Shown: positions 1 through 8,886 of the stretch, piece after piece | Layout: every line of letters begins with the position of its first letter | How positions within the stretch are numbered: position 1 is the first letter of the stretch | DNA from: Verrucomicrobiota bacterium | Lineage (GTDB): Bacteria > Verrucomicrobiota > Verrucomicrobiia > Limisphaerales > UBA9464 | Direction: 5' to 3' | Length of the DNA stretch: 64,000 nt | Assembly: GCA_016871805.1 (NCBI GenBank) | Contig: VHCG01000004.1 | Span: forward strand, 55,195-119,194 | Made by a program: the position numbers and the translations under genes | Notes under the pieces: generated by a model | Told to the model about the DNA's origin: nothing | Databases searched by the model: none | What the model saw: the letters and a program-made list of their open reading frames with translations, nothing else

Positions 1-112
1 CTACGAGCTTGAGGGGGCGGTGGCCATCGCCGTGTTCCTCCTTGCGATCTCCTTCGTGATCCTTGCCGCCATCAATCTGCTCGAGGGATGGACGCGGCGC
101 TTCCAATCGTGA
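1..112 (+). CDS. cysT: Sulfate/thiosulfate ABC transporter permease CysT, C-terminal end (partial)
   Basis: Only the last 36 codons are present, read from base 2 to the TGA at 110-112. They encode a glutamate-containing loop (YELEGAVAIA), one hydrophobic segment (VFLLAISFVILAAINLL) and a short basic tail, which matches the end of CysT/CysU-type inner-membrane permeases. The call rests mainly on the next two genes, which are the second permease and the ATPase of the same importer: CysT, CysW and CysA normally form one complex that takes up sulfate or thiosulfate. The cysW ATG follows after one base, so the genes are transcribed together. Most of the protein lies outside the window. Confidence 0.75.
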   Translation, partial: YELEGAVAIAVFLLAISFVILAAINLLEGWTRRFQS

Positions 113-113
113 C

Positions 114-998
114 ATGGCCGGCCACGTCTCCCACCACTCCAGCAGCCACGCACCGGCCCAGGGGCCCACTGAGCGCCTCGCGATCCGCTGCCTGCTCATC
201 GGCCTGGCCCTGCTGTTCGTCGGCCTGTTTCTCCTGTTGCCGCTCGCCAGCGTCTTTGGCGAGGCCTTCGGACGCGGCCTGAAGCCCTATCTCGAGGCCC
301 TTCGGGATCCCCGAACCCTGGAGTCGCTCCGGCTCACGGTGCTCCTGGCGGTCATCGTGGTTCCGCTCAACATCGTCTTCGGTGTCGCCGCCGCGTGGGC
401 GATCACCCGGTTCCGGTTCCCCGGAAAACCCCTGCTCGTCACCCTGATCGACCTGCCGTTCGCCATCTCGCCGGTGGTCGTCGGGGTCATGCTCCTCGTT
501 CTGTTCGGCGCCCAGGGATACTTCGGTCCGTGGTTGCGTGAGCACGACTTCCGGATCGTCTTCGCCCTCCCAGGCATGGTCCTCGCCACCCTCTTCGTGA
601 CGATCCCGTTCGTCGCCCGGGAACTCATCCCCCTGATGCAGTCGCGGGGGCCTGATCTCGAGGAAGCCGCCCTGACCCTCGGGGCCAGCGGCTGGCAGAC
701 CTTCTGGCATGTCACCCTGCCCGGTGTCCGGTGGGCGGTCCTCTATGGCGTCATCCTCGCCAATGCCAGGGCGATGGGGGAATTCGGTGCCGTCTATGTC
801 GTCAGCAAGCCAGTGCCAGGCGAGATCCCGCTCGCACTCTGGGTCGACACCCTCAATTCCGAACACCAGGGCACGGCCGCCTTCGCCGTTGCCAGCCTCC
901 TAGCCTTCCTTGCCATCGCCACCCTCGTCGTGAAGGCCTGGCTGGAGTCCCGCCAGCATCGCGAGATGGCCCGGGGCCAAACCTCCCATTCCGAATGA
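114..998 (+). CDS. cysW: Sulfate/thiosulfate ABC transporter permease CysW
   Basis: Second membrane subunit of the sulfate/thiosulfate importer, 294 residues from the ATG at 114, one base after the cysT stop. An upstream in-frame TTG exists but would overlap cysT. The N-terminus is His/Ser-rich and cytoplasmic (about 20 residues), followed by about six hydrophobic segments. The EAA loop that docks onto the ATPase is visible at about residues 183-203 (EEAALTLGASGWQTFWHVTL). The late segment GEFGAVYVVS is typical of CysW. The stop overlaps the cysA start as ATGA, showing tight coupling. The family assignment is firm; whether the substrate is sulfate, thiosulfate or a related oxyanion cannot be read from the permease. 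Confidence 0.9.
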   Translation: MAGHVSHHSSSHAPAQGPTERLAIRCLLIGLALLFVGLFLLLPLASVFGEAFGRGLKPYLEALRDPRTLESLRLTVLLAVIVVPLNIVFGVAAAWAITRFRFPGKPLLVTLIDLPFAISPVVVGVMLLVLFGAQGYFGPWLREHDFRIVFALPGMVLATLFVTIPFVARELIPLMQSRGPDLEEAALTLGASGWQTFWHVTLPGVRWAVLYGVILANARAMGEFGAVYVVSKPVPGEIPLALWVDTLNSEHQGTAAFAVASLLAFLAIATLVVKAWLESRQHREMARGQTSHSE

Positions 999-2092
999 GC
1001 ATCGAACTCCGCTCTGTCTCCAAACGGTTCGGCGACGTCGCCGCCGTCGACCAGGTCTCCTTCTCGGTCGCCGACCGCGAGCTCGTCGCCCTCCTCGGCC
1101 CCAGCGGCGGAGGCAAGACGACCGTGCTGCGCATGATCGCCGGACTGGAGACTCCGTCCGCCGGAGACCTCTTCATCGGGGGGCACCGCGTCAACGAGGT
1201 CCCCGTCCAGGACCGCAACATCGGCTTCGTCTTCCAGAACTACGCCCTGTTCCCGACGATGACGGTATCCGACAACATCGCGTTCGGCCTCAAGGTCCGG
1301 AAGTGGAAGCCGGCCGACTCCGCCGCCCGGGTGGAGGAACTGCTGGGGGTGTTCGGTCTCGAGGGCCTCGCCCGTCGATTCCCCCACCAGCTCTCCGGCG
1401 GCCAACGCCAGCGTGTCGCCATTGCCCGCGCCCTGGCGCCCCGGCCCCAGCTGCTGCTCCTCGACGAACCGTTCGCCGCCGTCGACGCCAAGATCCGACA
1501 GGAACTCCGCGAGTGGCTGGTCCGCCTCCACAACGAACTCCATGTCACCACCCTCTTCGTCACCCATGACCAGGAGGAGGCCATGGAAGTGGCGAGCCGG
1601 ATCGTGATCTTCAGCCGCGGTCGTCTCGAGCAGATCGGCAGCCCCCGGGAGGTCTACGAGCAGCCGGTGAACGAGTTCGTCGCCCGGTTCATCGGCGTGC
1701 TGAATGTCCTGGAGGGCCCCGTCCAGAAGGGTGAGGCCCGCATCGGGGAGCTCGTCTTCCCGTCCCACGGCATTCCCGACGGCGGCACCCTCCGGATCGG
1801 CTTCCGCCCCTATGCGGTCCAGCTGTCCCGCAACCTCGGGGAGTTCCCCTTCACCGCCACGCTCCGACACACCTACTTCCTCGGCATCCTGCTGCGGGTC
1901 GAGATCGAGCTGGATTCCGGACTGGTGATCAAGGCCCGCGTCACCAAGGAGGACTATGCCCGGCTGGGCCTCGCCGATGGCGTGCGTGTCAGCTTCCAGA
2001 TCCGCGAGTACCGGGTCCTTTCCTCCGAGGCGGGGCCCCTCGCTCCGGAGGTCCCCACCTCGCCCCAGCCCGACATCGCCGTGGGCATCTGA
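995..2092 (+). CDS. cysA: Sulfate/thiosulfate ABC transporter ATP-binding protein CysA
   Basis: ATPase of the importer, 365 residues. The ATG at 995 overlaps the cysW stop by four bases; a longer frame opens at 731 but lies inside cysW. Nucleotide-binding domain residues 1-235: Walker A GPSGGGKTT at 35-43 (a Gly replaces the more common Ser in the middle), Q-loop Gln81, signature LSGGQ at 133-137, Walker B LLLLDEP at 153-159, switch His191. The C-terminal part (about 240-350) is a TOBE-like regulatory domain. It powers uptake through CysT/CysW with a periplasmic binding protein that must be encoded outside the window. The gene ends 51 bases before the convergent alaS. Confidence 0.92.
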   Translation: MSIELRSVSKRFGDVAAVDQVSFSVADRELVALLGPSGGGKTTVLRMIAGLETPSAGDLFIGGHRVNEVPVQDRNIGFVFQNYALFPTMTVSDNIAFGLKVRKWKPADSAARVEELLGVFGLEGLARRFPHQLSGGQRQRVAIARALAPRPQLLLLDEPFAAVDAKIRQELREWLVRLHNELHVTTLFVTHDQEEAMEVASRIVIFSRGRLEQIGSPREVYEQPVNEFVARFIGVLNVLEGPVQKGEARIGELVFPSHGIPDGGTLRIGFRPYAVQLSRNLGEFPFTATLRHTYFLGILLRVEIELDSGLVIKARVTKEDYARLGLADGVRVSFQIREYRVLSSEAGPLAPEVPTSPQPDIAVGI

Positions 2093-2143
2093 ATCGCCCA
2101 CACACCTTCGACCTGTCGACGACGGGACGCCTCCCGCTTCCGC

Positions 2144-4882
2144 TCAGCTCCAGAGCGTCCGGACCTTCGCAAGGGCCTCGTCGAGGCGGCTGGCATCCTT
2201 GCCGCCGCCGCGGGCGTTGTCGGGACGACCGCCACCCTTGCCGCCCACGATTGGGGCGATGGTCTGGATGATCTTGCCCGCGGCCACCTTGGCGGTGAAT
2301 TCCGGGGTCACGGCTGCGACCAGCGACACCGCGCCACCCGCGTGTCCCCCAAGGACAATCACGCCCTGGAACGAGCCCTTCAGGGCGTCGGCCACGGCCT
2401 GGAGGGTGTCGCCATCGGCTGAACCGAGATTGGCGATCAACGCCGGCACGCCGTTCACGGTCTCCGACCGTGAAAGGAGATCCCTGGCCCGCCCGGCCGC
2501 TTCCCGCTGATGGGCTGCCTTGAGCGCCTTCTCCAGATCCCGCTGATGGGCGAGGAGGGCGTCGACCTTCTTCTCCAGCTCGTGGATCGGTGCCCCAAGC
2601 CGACCCGCCAGACTGCGGATCAGCGACTGGTCGTCGACTGTCCGACGCCACGCCTCCAGGCCCGCGACCGCCTCGATGCGGCGGACCCCGGCGGCGATGG
2701 CGTTCTCACCCACGATGCGGAACAACCCGATCTCCCCGGTCGCCCGGGAATGCGTGCCGCCGCACAGCTCCATGGAATAGCCGTCGAGCCCCCCGGAACG
2801 TCCACCGATCTGCACCACGCGGACGTGTTCCCCGTATTTGTCACCGAACACCTGCATGATGTCCTTGCGCGACTTCACGTCGGCATAAGGGACCTCGGAC
2901 CAGCTGATGCCGCCGTTGTCGACGATCCGCTCGTTGACCAGCCGCTCGATGTCGGCCACCTGGGCCGCGGTCAACGGACCGCTGTTGAAATCGAAGGTCA
3001 GCTTCTCCGGGGTGACCAGGGATCCCTTCTGGGTGGCCTCGCGGTTGACCACCTCGTGGAGCGCCCAATGGAGCAGGTGGGTGACCGAGTGATGCCGCTG
3101 GATGGCGGCGCGACGGGCGGCATCGACCCGCAGCTCGACCCGTTGTCCGACCGCCGGGGCTTCCTCGCCCTCGATGAAATGGAGCCAGGTGGGGCCCGAC
3201 TTCTGGGTGTTCACCACCCGCCAGAGCTGGCCGGACCCGGTGATCTCACCGGTGTCGCCCACCTGGCCGCCCATCTCGGCGTAGCAGGCGGAACGGTCGA
3301 GGACCACGACGGTCTTGTCCTTGAGCTGCACCACCTCCTGCACCTCCGCGGCGATGGCGAGGTCGTCGTACCCGAGGAACTGCGTCGGCGTCTTGGTCTC
3401 GATCTGCGACAGCTCGATGACGGACTTCTTCTGCGCCGCCCGGGCCCGTGATTTTTGCTGCTCCATCAGCGCATCGAAGCCGGCGACATCGACGGTCAAC
3501 GCCTTCTCGCGGGCCATGAGCTGGGTGAGGTCCAGCGGGAACCCCTGCTCGTCGTACAACCGGAACGCGAAGGCACCGGAGATCTCACGCGAGGTCCCGG
3601 CGGCCTGGAGTCGGGCCACCTCCTCGGCGAACAGCGCGATGCCCTTGTCGAGCGTACGGTTGAAGGCCTCCTCCTCGCGACGCAACACCTCCTTCACGTG
3701 CTGCTGACGGGACCGGATCTCCGGGAAGACATCCCCCATGGTCCGGGCCAGGACGTCGACTAGCTTGTAGAAGAACGGTTCGTGGAACCCGAGGGTCCGA
3801 CCGTACCGGACGGCACGGCGCAGGATGCGGCGCAGGACGTAGTTGCGGTCCGTGTTGCCAGGCTGAATACCGTCGGCGATGGCGAAGCTCAGCGTGCGGA
3901 TGTGGTCGGCGATGACCCGGAACGCGACATCGGTGGCGATCTGGGAAGTCGAGTCGGCGAGCTTGGTGGGATCCGACGGCAGGGTGCTGCCGTACTTCTT
4001 GCCGCTCATCGTCTCGAGCTCGTCGAAGATCGGCCGGAAGATGTCGGTCTCGTAGTTCGAGATCTGGGCGTGGACGAAGTCGGTGAAGTTCTTCGTGCCC
4101 TGGATGATCGAGCTGACCCGTTCGAAGCCCATGCCCGTGTCGACGTGCTTCGCAGGCAGCGGGGTGAAGGTCTTGTCGGGGTTCGCGTTGAACTGGATGA
4201 AGACCAGGTTCCAGATCTCGATGCACTCGGCGGTGCCCTTGTTGACCAGCAGCCCGCGGGTGTCGCCACTCGGGGTCAGGTCCACATGCAGCTCGGAACA
4301 CGGACCACAGGGGCCGGTGTCGCCCATCATCCAGAAATTGTCCTTCTTGTTGCCGTTGACGATGTGGACGGCGGGGTCGAGACCGACCGCACGGAACTTC
4401 TCCGCCCAGATTCCCCACGCCTCCTCGTCGCGGTCGGCGGGATCGCCGATGGATTTGTCCGGGTTGTAGATGGTCGCGTAGAGGCGGCTCGGCGGGAACT
4501 TCCAGATCTCCACCACCAGCTCCCAGGCCCAGTCGATGGCCTCCTTCTTGAAATAGTCGCCGAACGACCAGTTCCCGAGCATCTCGAAGAACGTGTGGTG
4601 GTAGGTGTCGAGTCCGACGTCATCGAGATCGTTGTGCTTGCCGCCGGCGCGGATGCACTTCTGGGTGTCGGCCGCCCGGATGTCGCTGCCGGGCGTCACC
4701 CCGGCCCAGCGCGAGACGTCCGCCCGACGTTCCCCGAGGAAGATCGGCACGAACTGGTTCATGCCGGCGTTGGTGAACAGCAGGTTCGGGCTGTCGGGCA
4801 TGAGGCTCGAGCTGGGCACGATGGTGTGCTGCTTCGAGCGGAAGAAATCGAGGAACGACTGGCGGATCTGGGCTGAGGTCAT
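2144..4882 (-). CDS. alaS: Alanine--tRNA ligase
   Basis: Class II synthetase that charges tRNA(Ala) with alanine in the cytoplasm; 912 residues, normal for the bacterial enzyme. The aminoacylation domain begins directly at the ATG (MTSAQIRQSFLDFF) and contains the diagnostic stretch TQKCIRAGGKHNDL followed by TFFEMLGNWSFGDYF. The editing domain has both zinc-binding elements, HHSVTH near residue 596 and CGGTH near residue 706. The C-terminal domain (about 760-912) contains GGKGGGRPDNARGGG, typical of the oligomerisation/C-Ala part. No internal break is seen. It is convergent with cysA. The upstream side holds a repeat element from 5004. Confidence 0.97.
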   Translation of the reverse strand: MTSAQIRQSFLDFFRSKQHTIVPSSSLMPDSPNLLFTNAGMNQFVPIFLGERRADVSRWAGVTPGSDIRAADTQKCIRAGGKHNDLDDVGLDTYHHTFFEMLGNWSFGDYFKKEAIDWAWELVVEIWKFPPSRLYATIYNPDKSIGDPADRDEEAWGIWAEKFRAVGLDPAVHIVNGNKKDNFWMMGDTGPCGPCSELHVDLTPSGDTRGLLVNKGTAECIEIWNLVFIQFNANPDKTFTPLPAKHVDTGMGFERVSSIIQGTKNFTDFVHAQISNYETDIFRPIFDELETMSGKKYGSTLPSDPTKLADSTSQIATDVAFRVIADHIRTLSFAIADGIQPGNTDRNYVLRRILRRAVRYGRTLGFHEPFFYKLVDVLARTMGDVFPEIRSRQQHVKEVLRREEEAFNRTLDKGIALFAEEVARLQAAGTSREISGAFAFRLYDEQGFPLDLTQLMAREKALTVDVAGFDALMEQQKSRARAAQKKSVIELSQIETKTPTQFLGYDDLAIAAEVQEVVQLKDKTVVVLDRSACYAEMGGQVGDTGEITGSGQLWRVVNTQKSGPTWLHFIEGEEAPAVGQRVELRVDAARRAAIQRHHSVTHLLHWALHEVVNREATQKGSLVTPEKLTFDFNSGPLTAAQVADIERLVNERIVDNGGISWSEVPYADVKSRKDIMQVFGDKYGEHVRVVQIGGRSGGLDGYSMELCGGTHSRATGEIGLFRIVGENAIAAGVRRIEAVAGLEAWRRTVDDQSLIRSLAGRLGAPIHELEKKVDALLAHQRDLEKALKAAHQREAAGRARDLLSRSETVNGVPALIANLGSADGDTLQAVADALKGSFQGVIVLGGHAGGAVSLVAAVTPEFTAKVAAGKIIQTIAPIVGGKGGGRPDNARGGGKDASRLDEALAKVRTLWS

Positions 4883-5003
4883 GGCGCAAGCGTCCGGGGG
4901 CTCGGGACCACGCGGATGGGCGTGCCAGCGCCTCCAGACGGAGCGGCGAACCTAGGCCAAGCCCGCCGCCCCGCGCTAGGGGTTAGTTGTGCCCGAGGCG
5001 GGA

Positions 5004-5365
5004 CTCACACGGCGACGCGGAGGCACGGAGAAAGGCGGGGGAGATAACGACTTGGGCGATGCCGGCAGGGCTGTGCTCCGCCACGGCCCCATCTCGATCG
5101 GATGCCCGTCGTACACCCGTGAACGGGGATCGGGTCGCCTGCGGCGTCAGAGAATCCCCGCTGGACCGCCCGACTCCCTTCTCACGGATCCAGGTGGGGA
5201 CCTCGCGGAGAAGGTCCCTGCCGGGGTGGGCGCTTCCACACCCAGTGATCCAGGGCACTGCATCACCCCCACCCACCGAAGCCTTCGGGGTCCGGTCCGG
5301 AGTGCCCCTTGGCCCATTTCGATTCCTCCCCCTTCTCCCGTTCCTCCTCCGCGTCACCGTATGAG
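5004..5365. repeat. MITE-like intergenic element, copy 1 (terminal inverted repeats)
   Basis: A 362-base non-coding element. Its left end reads CTCACACGGCGACGCGGAGG and the reverse complement of its right end reads CTCATACGGTGACGCGGAGG, so the ends are imperfect inverted repeats. Inside is a stretch from about 5056 (GCCGGCAGGGCTGTGCTCCG) and a paired-hairpin block at about 5223-5280 (GGGTGGGCGCTTCCACACCC, then TGATCCAGGGCACTGCATCA). The same order of parts occurs in the copy at 57287-57684. Open frames inside it lack codon structure and are judged non-coding. It fills most of the gene-free stretch 4883-5424 between alaS and the ferritin/ATP-grasp gene. Confidence 0.75.
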
Positions 5366-5424
5366 CTCCACTCTTCACCTCCCGATCCGTTGGTGTCCCG
5401 ATGCGTTTGCCAGAGCCTTGTTTG

Positions 5425-7566
5425 TCATCCAACAGGTCCAGCCGCTTCCTGGGGCGTGGGGGCCCTCGACTCGGCCATGCTCGGTCCGACTTCAAATACG
5501 GCGAGGACAGCCTGGACCTGTTCGGGATCGTTGAGACGCAGGGCGCCGGACTGAATTCTTGGGACAGGGTGTCCGGCGAACCGGAGCGGACGGGATTCTG
5601 TCAGCACCCGGGACCAGGACGGAAAATCCCCCAGACCCTCCCTCTGGATCTGCCGTCGGGACACCAACCGAAGCCGCCCTTGGGTCCCTGAATGGGTGAA
5701 CCGCATCAGCTCGAGGGCTAGTCGGCCAAAGGTCATGCGGGGATTGATCTCCACGACCGGCTTTACCCGGGAGCTCCCGTCGGAATCCCGATAGACGAAG
5801 GCATCGACTCCGATCGGTCCCACGAACCGCTCGGCCTGCAGCCAGGTCTCGAGTCGCAGACGAAGCCGCTCGATCCAGTGGGACAGGTCCCGACCGGCAC
5901 CCCGTGGCAGGTTGCGGAGGACCGCCGACGGGAGACGACCCGGGTGGGGTTCCACCCAGTTGCCCTGATACTGTCCCCGACCATCCGCCAGCAGACCGGT
6001 GAACCCCAACAGACGCAGCCCCGTGGGACGCATCTCCCATTGGACCGAGAAATCCACGATCCGATCCAGCCACGGCTCGACCACCAGGGTCCGGCCGAGG
6101 CCCAGGGTCGATTCCAGCCATCGGTGCTGCTGGGGGAGGAGTTCCGGCTCCCAGAGCCGCAGGGCATTGGAGCCGGCGACGCCCAGGGCTTCCTTGACCA
6201 CCAGTCGCGGATACCCCAGCTGACGGAAATGCCGGATGGCCTCCAGGGCGTCCGGAAGCGAGTCCACGGTCCGCCCCACCACGTTCCGCGGACACAGCCA
6301 CGGGGTCTCACTGCCATCCCCATCCGCCAGGAGCTCCCCCAGAAGGGCGGTGCTGGTGGTCTTGCTGTAGAGACCCCGGATTCCAGGACCCGACACGAAT
6401 CCTGGAATGGGCGCTGACGATGGGAGACTCCCCTGCAGAGGCTTCAGGAGCTCGAGACTGTCCGGCCCCCAGGCCCATGGGGACAACCCCCCAAGCTTGC
6501 GGGACGAAAGCCCCTGGATTGCAAGGGCCGGCTTGGGGCCCGTCTCGATGAACTCCGGGAGCGGAAACCCCGCCCGCTTGAGACCACTCAGGAACGCTGC
6601 CGAGGGGCGTCGCGGAACCAGGACCAGGTCATCCTGGCGCGCCAGGAACTGCGGCAGGGTGGACAGATCCTCCGCGAGCTGACGCTGTAGGGTTCCCGGA
6701 ACGAAGGCTCTGCCCTGGGACAGGTAGGCATCGGTGAAGGGGTTGAAGACATACACCCGTGGGGTCCGCCCCTTCGACTGCGAGAAGACGTCCAGTTCTG
6801 CGATGAACCCGGGATCCAGACCCGCCGCACGACGTCCCTCGACGTTCAGGATGCCCCCTTTCGCCCGCTGGGGTGACAGCGGGAACTTCAGCCGCGACTG
6901 GAACGCCTCCCAGTCCGACTGGGCGGGATTCTTCCAGCGTCGGAACCACTTCAGTCCGTGGGCGACATGGGCGATTTCATCCCGGTAGATCCCGTCCAAC
7001 AAGGCAGCCGTCCGATCATCCCCCACCTCCTGGAACGCAGCGGCGAACTGGCGGCAGAAGTCGAGGTTGGCCTGCTCGAAGGTCAGGCTCAGGCCCGCCA
7101 CAAAGTCGATGGGATGCGCCATCGGCGAGACCGCACGCCAGAAGTAGCCCGAGACGGGCATCTCTCCGAAGGTCAGGCCACATTCCGCCATGCGCCGGCA
7201 GTACATCCGGGTGTGGTCCTGTTCCTCCTGGAGGGTCTGAACCACCCCCCGACGGAACGCCGCTGGCGCCTCCGGGAATCGGAGCAGCACCAGGGCCATG
7301 AGTTCGGTCGCCAACAGCTCATGGTTGGCGAAGAAGTGCAGCAGACGTCCGCGCTCCCGTTCCTGTTCCAAGGCCCGGAGATCGGGGAAGGGGCGGTTCC
7401 GCCCGCTGGGCGGCTTGAACTGGAGCTCCGCGGGGCGTCCGGGATGCTCCGGCGCGGCAATGGGAGAACCGGGCCGATCATCGGTGAGCACCGCCCCGGG
7501 CGGGGCGAGCTTCTCGTCGAGGGTCGTGGCCCACAGGACCCGCTCTGCGAATTCCCGGATTTCCAT
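5425..7566 (-). CDS. Fused ferritin-like (DUF455-like) and ATP-grasp protein
   Basis: 713 residues, two domains I recognise by motif. Residues about 60-215 are a ferritin-like four-helix domain resembling DUF455 (COG2833): Glu83/Glu88, E115xxH118, Glu164 and E197xxH200 give a complete set of possible di-metal ligands. Residues about 395-640 look like an ATP-grasp fold: a Lys/Gly-rich loop (LVVKEALGVAGSNALRLW, 455-472), LVVEPWL at 494-500, GPIGVDAFVYRD at 583-594, and the Mg-type motif VVEINPR at 604-610. Residues 215-395 form a linker or unknown domain. ATP-grasp enzymes ligate a carboxylate to an amine or thiol; the ferritin-like domain could be an oxygenase or a metal sensor. The gene starts 5 bases after the stop of the TRAP binding-protein gene, so they form one operon. 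The substrate is unknown. Confidence 0.72.
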   Translation of the reverse strand: MEIREFAERVLWATTLDEKLAPPGAVLTDDRPGSPIAAPEHPGRPAELQFKPPSGRNRPFPDLRALEQERERGRLLHFFANHELLATELMALVLLRFPEAPAAFRRGVVQTLQEEQDHTRMYCRRMAECGLTFGEMPVSGYFWRAVSPMAHPIDFVAGLSLTFEQANLDFCRQFAAAFQEVGDDRTAALLDGIYRDEIAHVAHGLKWFRRWKNPAQSDWEAFQSRLKFPLSPQRAKGGILNVEGRRAAGLDPGFIAELDVFSQSKGRTPRVYVFNPFTDAYLSQGRAFVPGTLQRQLAEDLSTLPQFLARQDDLVLVPRRPSAAFLSGLKRAGFPLPEFIETGPKPALAIQGLSSRKLGGLSPWAWGPDSLELLKPLQGSLPSSAPIPGFVSGPGIRGLYSKTTSTALLGELLADGDGSETPWLCPRNVVGRTVDSLPDALEAIRHFRQLGYPRLVVKEALGVAGSNALRLWEPELLPQQHRWLESTLGLGRTLVVEPWLDRIVDFSVQWEMRPTGLRLLGFTGLLADGRGQYQGNWVEPHPGRLPSAVLRNLPRGAGRDLSHWIERLRLRLETWLQAERFVGPIGVDAFVYRDSDGSSRVKPVVEINPRMTFGRLALELMRFTHSGTQGRLRLVSRRQIQREGLGDFPSWSRVLTESRPLRFAGHPVPRIQSGALRLNDPEQVQAVLAVFEVGPSMAESRAPTPQEAAGPVG

Positions 7567-7571
7567 CGGGC

Positions 7572-8804
7572 TCAGAAAGAACCAAAGGCACCAGCGTGCC
7601 TCGTAGTGCTCGGAAGAACCTCCAAGGACCGGAAGAACCGACGGGGTCCGTCTTCCGTCTCTCGGAAAAGGAACGGACCACCGCCAGGGTCGATCACGGC
7701 ATCCATCGCGATATGCCAGCTGACCAAGTCTGAGGAACGCTCCCGCCGATACCGAACACCCGGGGCCCGATAGAAACGAATCCCGGGCATCGAGGTCACT
7801 GAAACGGTCTCAACCCGAGGTCGGAAGCAGTCCAGGACCGGTCGACCCTCGATGCCAGTCGCAGCGAGCGATAGCAGGATATCGTCATGGGCCACTCCGG
7901 TGAGGGCGTTCATCCGTGCCGACTCCGCGGCGGAGAGCTGCAACACCGGGATTCCAGCCGCCACCAGCGCCGTCATGCCCGTCTGTGCGGACCGCTCGTA
8001 GGCACCGGTCGCCACCGCCCCCAATCCGGGTCCAGTGGCCTCCGCGAGCCAGCCCCTGGAGGTGTCGTCGAGGCCCAACCATCGCGCCCGATTCATGACG
8101 AGGAAGAACCCGGTGAAGAGGGATGGGAATCCCACCGTGCAATTCTTGGCCACGGTGTGGAGCCGGAACGGCAGGATCCCGCTTGCGCCAATAAGCGCCG
8201 CATCGATCTCCCGGGACTCGAACGCGGAGAGGATCCTGTCCGCCGGAAGCACCACGGGAACCGCTCCCATCAGAACGAGAATCCGGGCGCCCTGCGTATC
8301 GGCGACCCGGATCCGGAGTCCCGTGAAATCCTCAAGGTTCCGTATCGTTCGATCCCTGCTGAGAACGACCGCCGCTTCGTTGACCCACAAGGAGAGCGGG
8401 CCCGTGTCGGAGAATTCCGATGCGAGGACCAGATTGAGGCTCCTCCCCAGGACCCGGGTCGCCTCCTGGGAATCCGGAACGATGCCGGGAAGCTCAATGA
8501 GCTGGGTTCTCGGGAATCTGCCCCCCGTATACCCAGGAAGGCCAAACGCCAGATCCACCTCACCTGAAACCGCCCGTGAATACTGTGCCGTGGAATTGTT
8601 GAGATCGGGAATGATGCGCAACGTCAGCCGTCCTCCACTCAGCCGTGCCAGGGTGTCAGCGAGCGGCAGGAACACCTCCCTGTGCATCGAGTGGTTGGTT
8701 CCCGCGAAATGGCCCAGAACGAGCTCATCGGCAACGGGACGACCGGGATGCAGGAGGGAAATCAAAAGTGAAACAAGGGCCCAGAAGCGGATGTTGAGTT
8801 TCAC
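7572..8804 (-). CDS. TRAP-type (DctP-like) substrate-binding protein with C-terminal extension, orphan
   Basis: 410 residues from a GTG start. Residues 1-26 are a signal peptide (IRFWALVSLLISLL core). Residues about 27-320 look like a DctP/TRAP periplasmic binding protein: early LVLGHFAGTNHSMHREVFLP, the SGEVDLAFGLPGYTG segment and the strand LEDFTGLRIRVADTQGARIL with the conserved Arg expected to clamp a ligand carboxylate. Residues about 330-395 are an extra module (YRRERSSDLVSWHI ... RRFFRSLEV), similar to C-terminal modules on many secreted proteins of this phylum. No TRAP permease (DctQ/DctM) is encoded nearby, so it may be a sensor or carrier for the enzyme encoded 5 bases downstream rather than a classic importer subunit. 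Confidence 0.7.
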   Translation of the reverse strand: MKLNIRFWALVSLLISLLHPGRPVADELVLGHFAGTNHSMHREVFLPLADTLARLSGGRLTLRIIPDLNNSTAQYSRAVSGEVDLAFGLPGYTGGRFPRTQLIELPGIVPDSQEATRVLGRSLNLVLASEFSDTGPLSLWVNEAAVVLSRDRTIRNLEDFTGLRIRVADTQGARILVLMGAVPVVLPADRILSAFESREIDAALIGASGILPFRLHTVAKNCTVGFPSLFTGFFLVMNRARWLGLDDTSRGWLAEATGPGLGAVATGAYERSAQTGMTALVAAGIPVLQLSAAESARMNALTGVAHDDILLSLAATGIEGRPVLDCFRPRVETVSVTSMPGIRFYRAPGVRYRRERSSDLVSWHIAMDAVIDPGGGPFLFRETEDGPRRFFRSLEVLPSTTRHAGAFGSF

Positions 8805-8886
8805 GGATCAGATGGGGATGGGACTCGAAGGACGACCTGAGGAAACTGGATGGATCGACGGGCAGGCAATGGAAGACTGAGCACCT

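Noticed and set aside
794..2101. Long open frame of 435 codons on the minus strand across cysA
   Set aside because: It mirrors the GC-rich third positions of cysA, has an Asp/Gly/Glu-rich composition without any domain, and overlaps a clear gene completely.
4983..5534. Open frames inside the intergenic element (also those in 57288-57583)
   Set aside because: Frames exist on both strands because the element is GC-rich; similar peptides in both copies follow from repeat identity, not from coding constraint.
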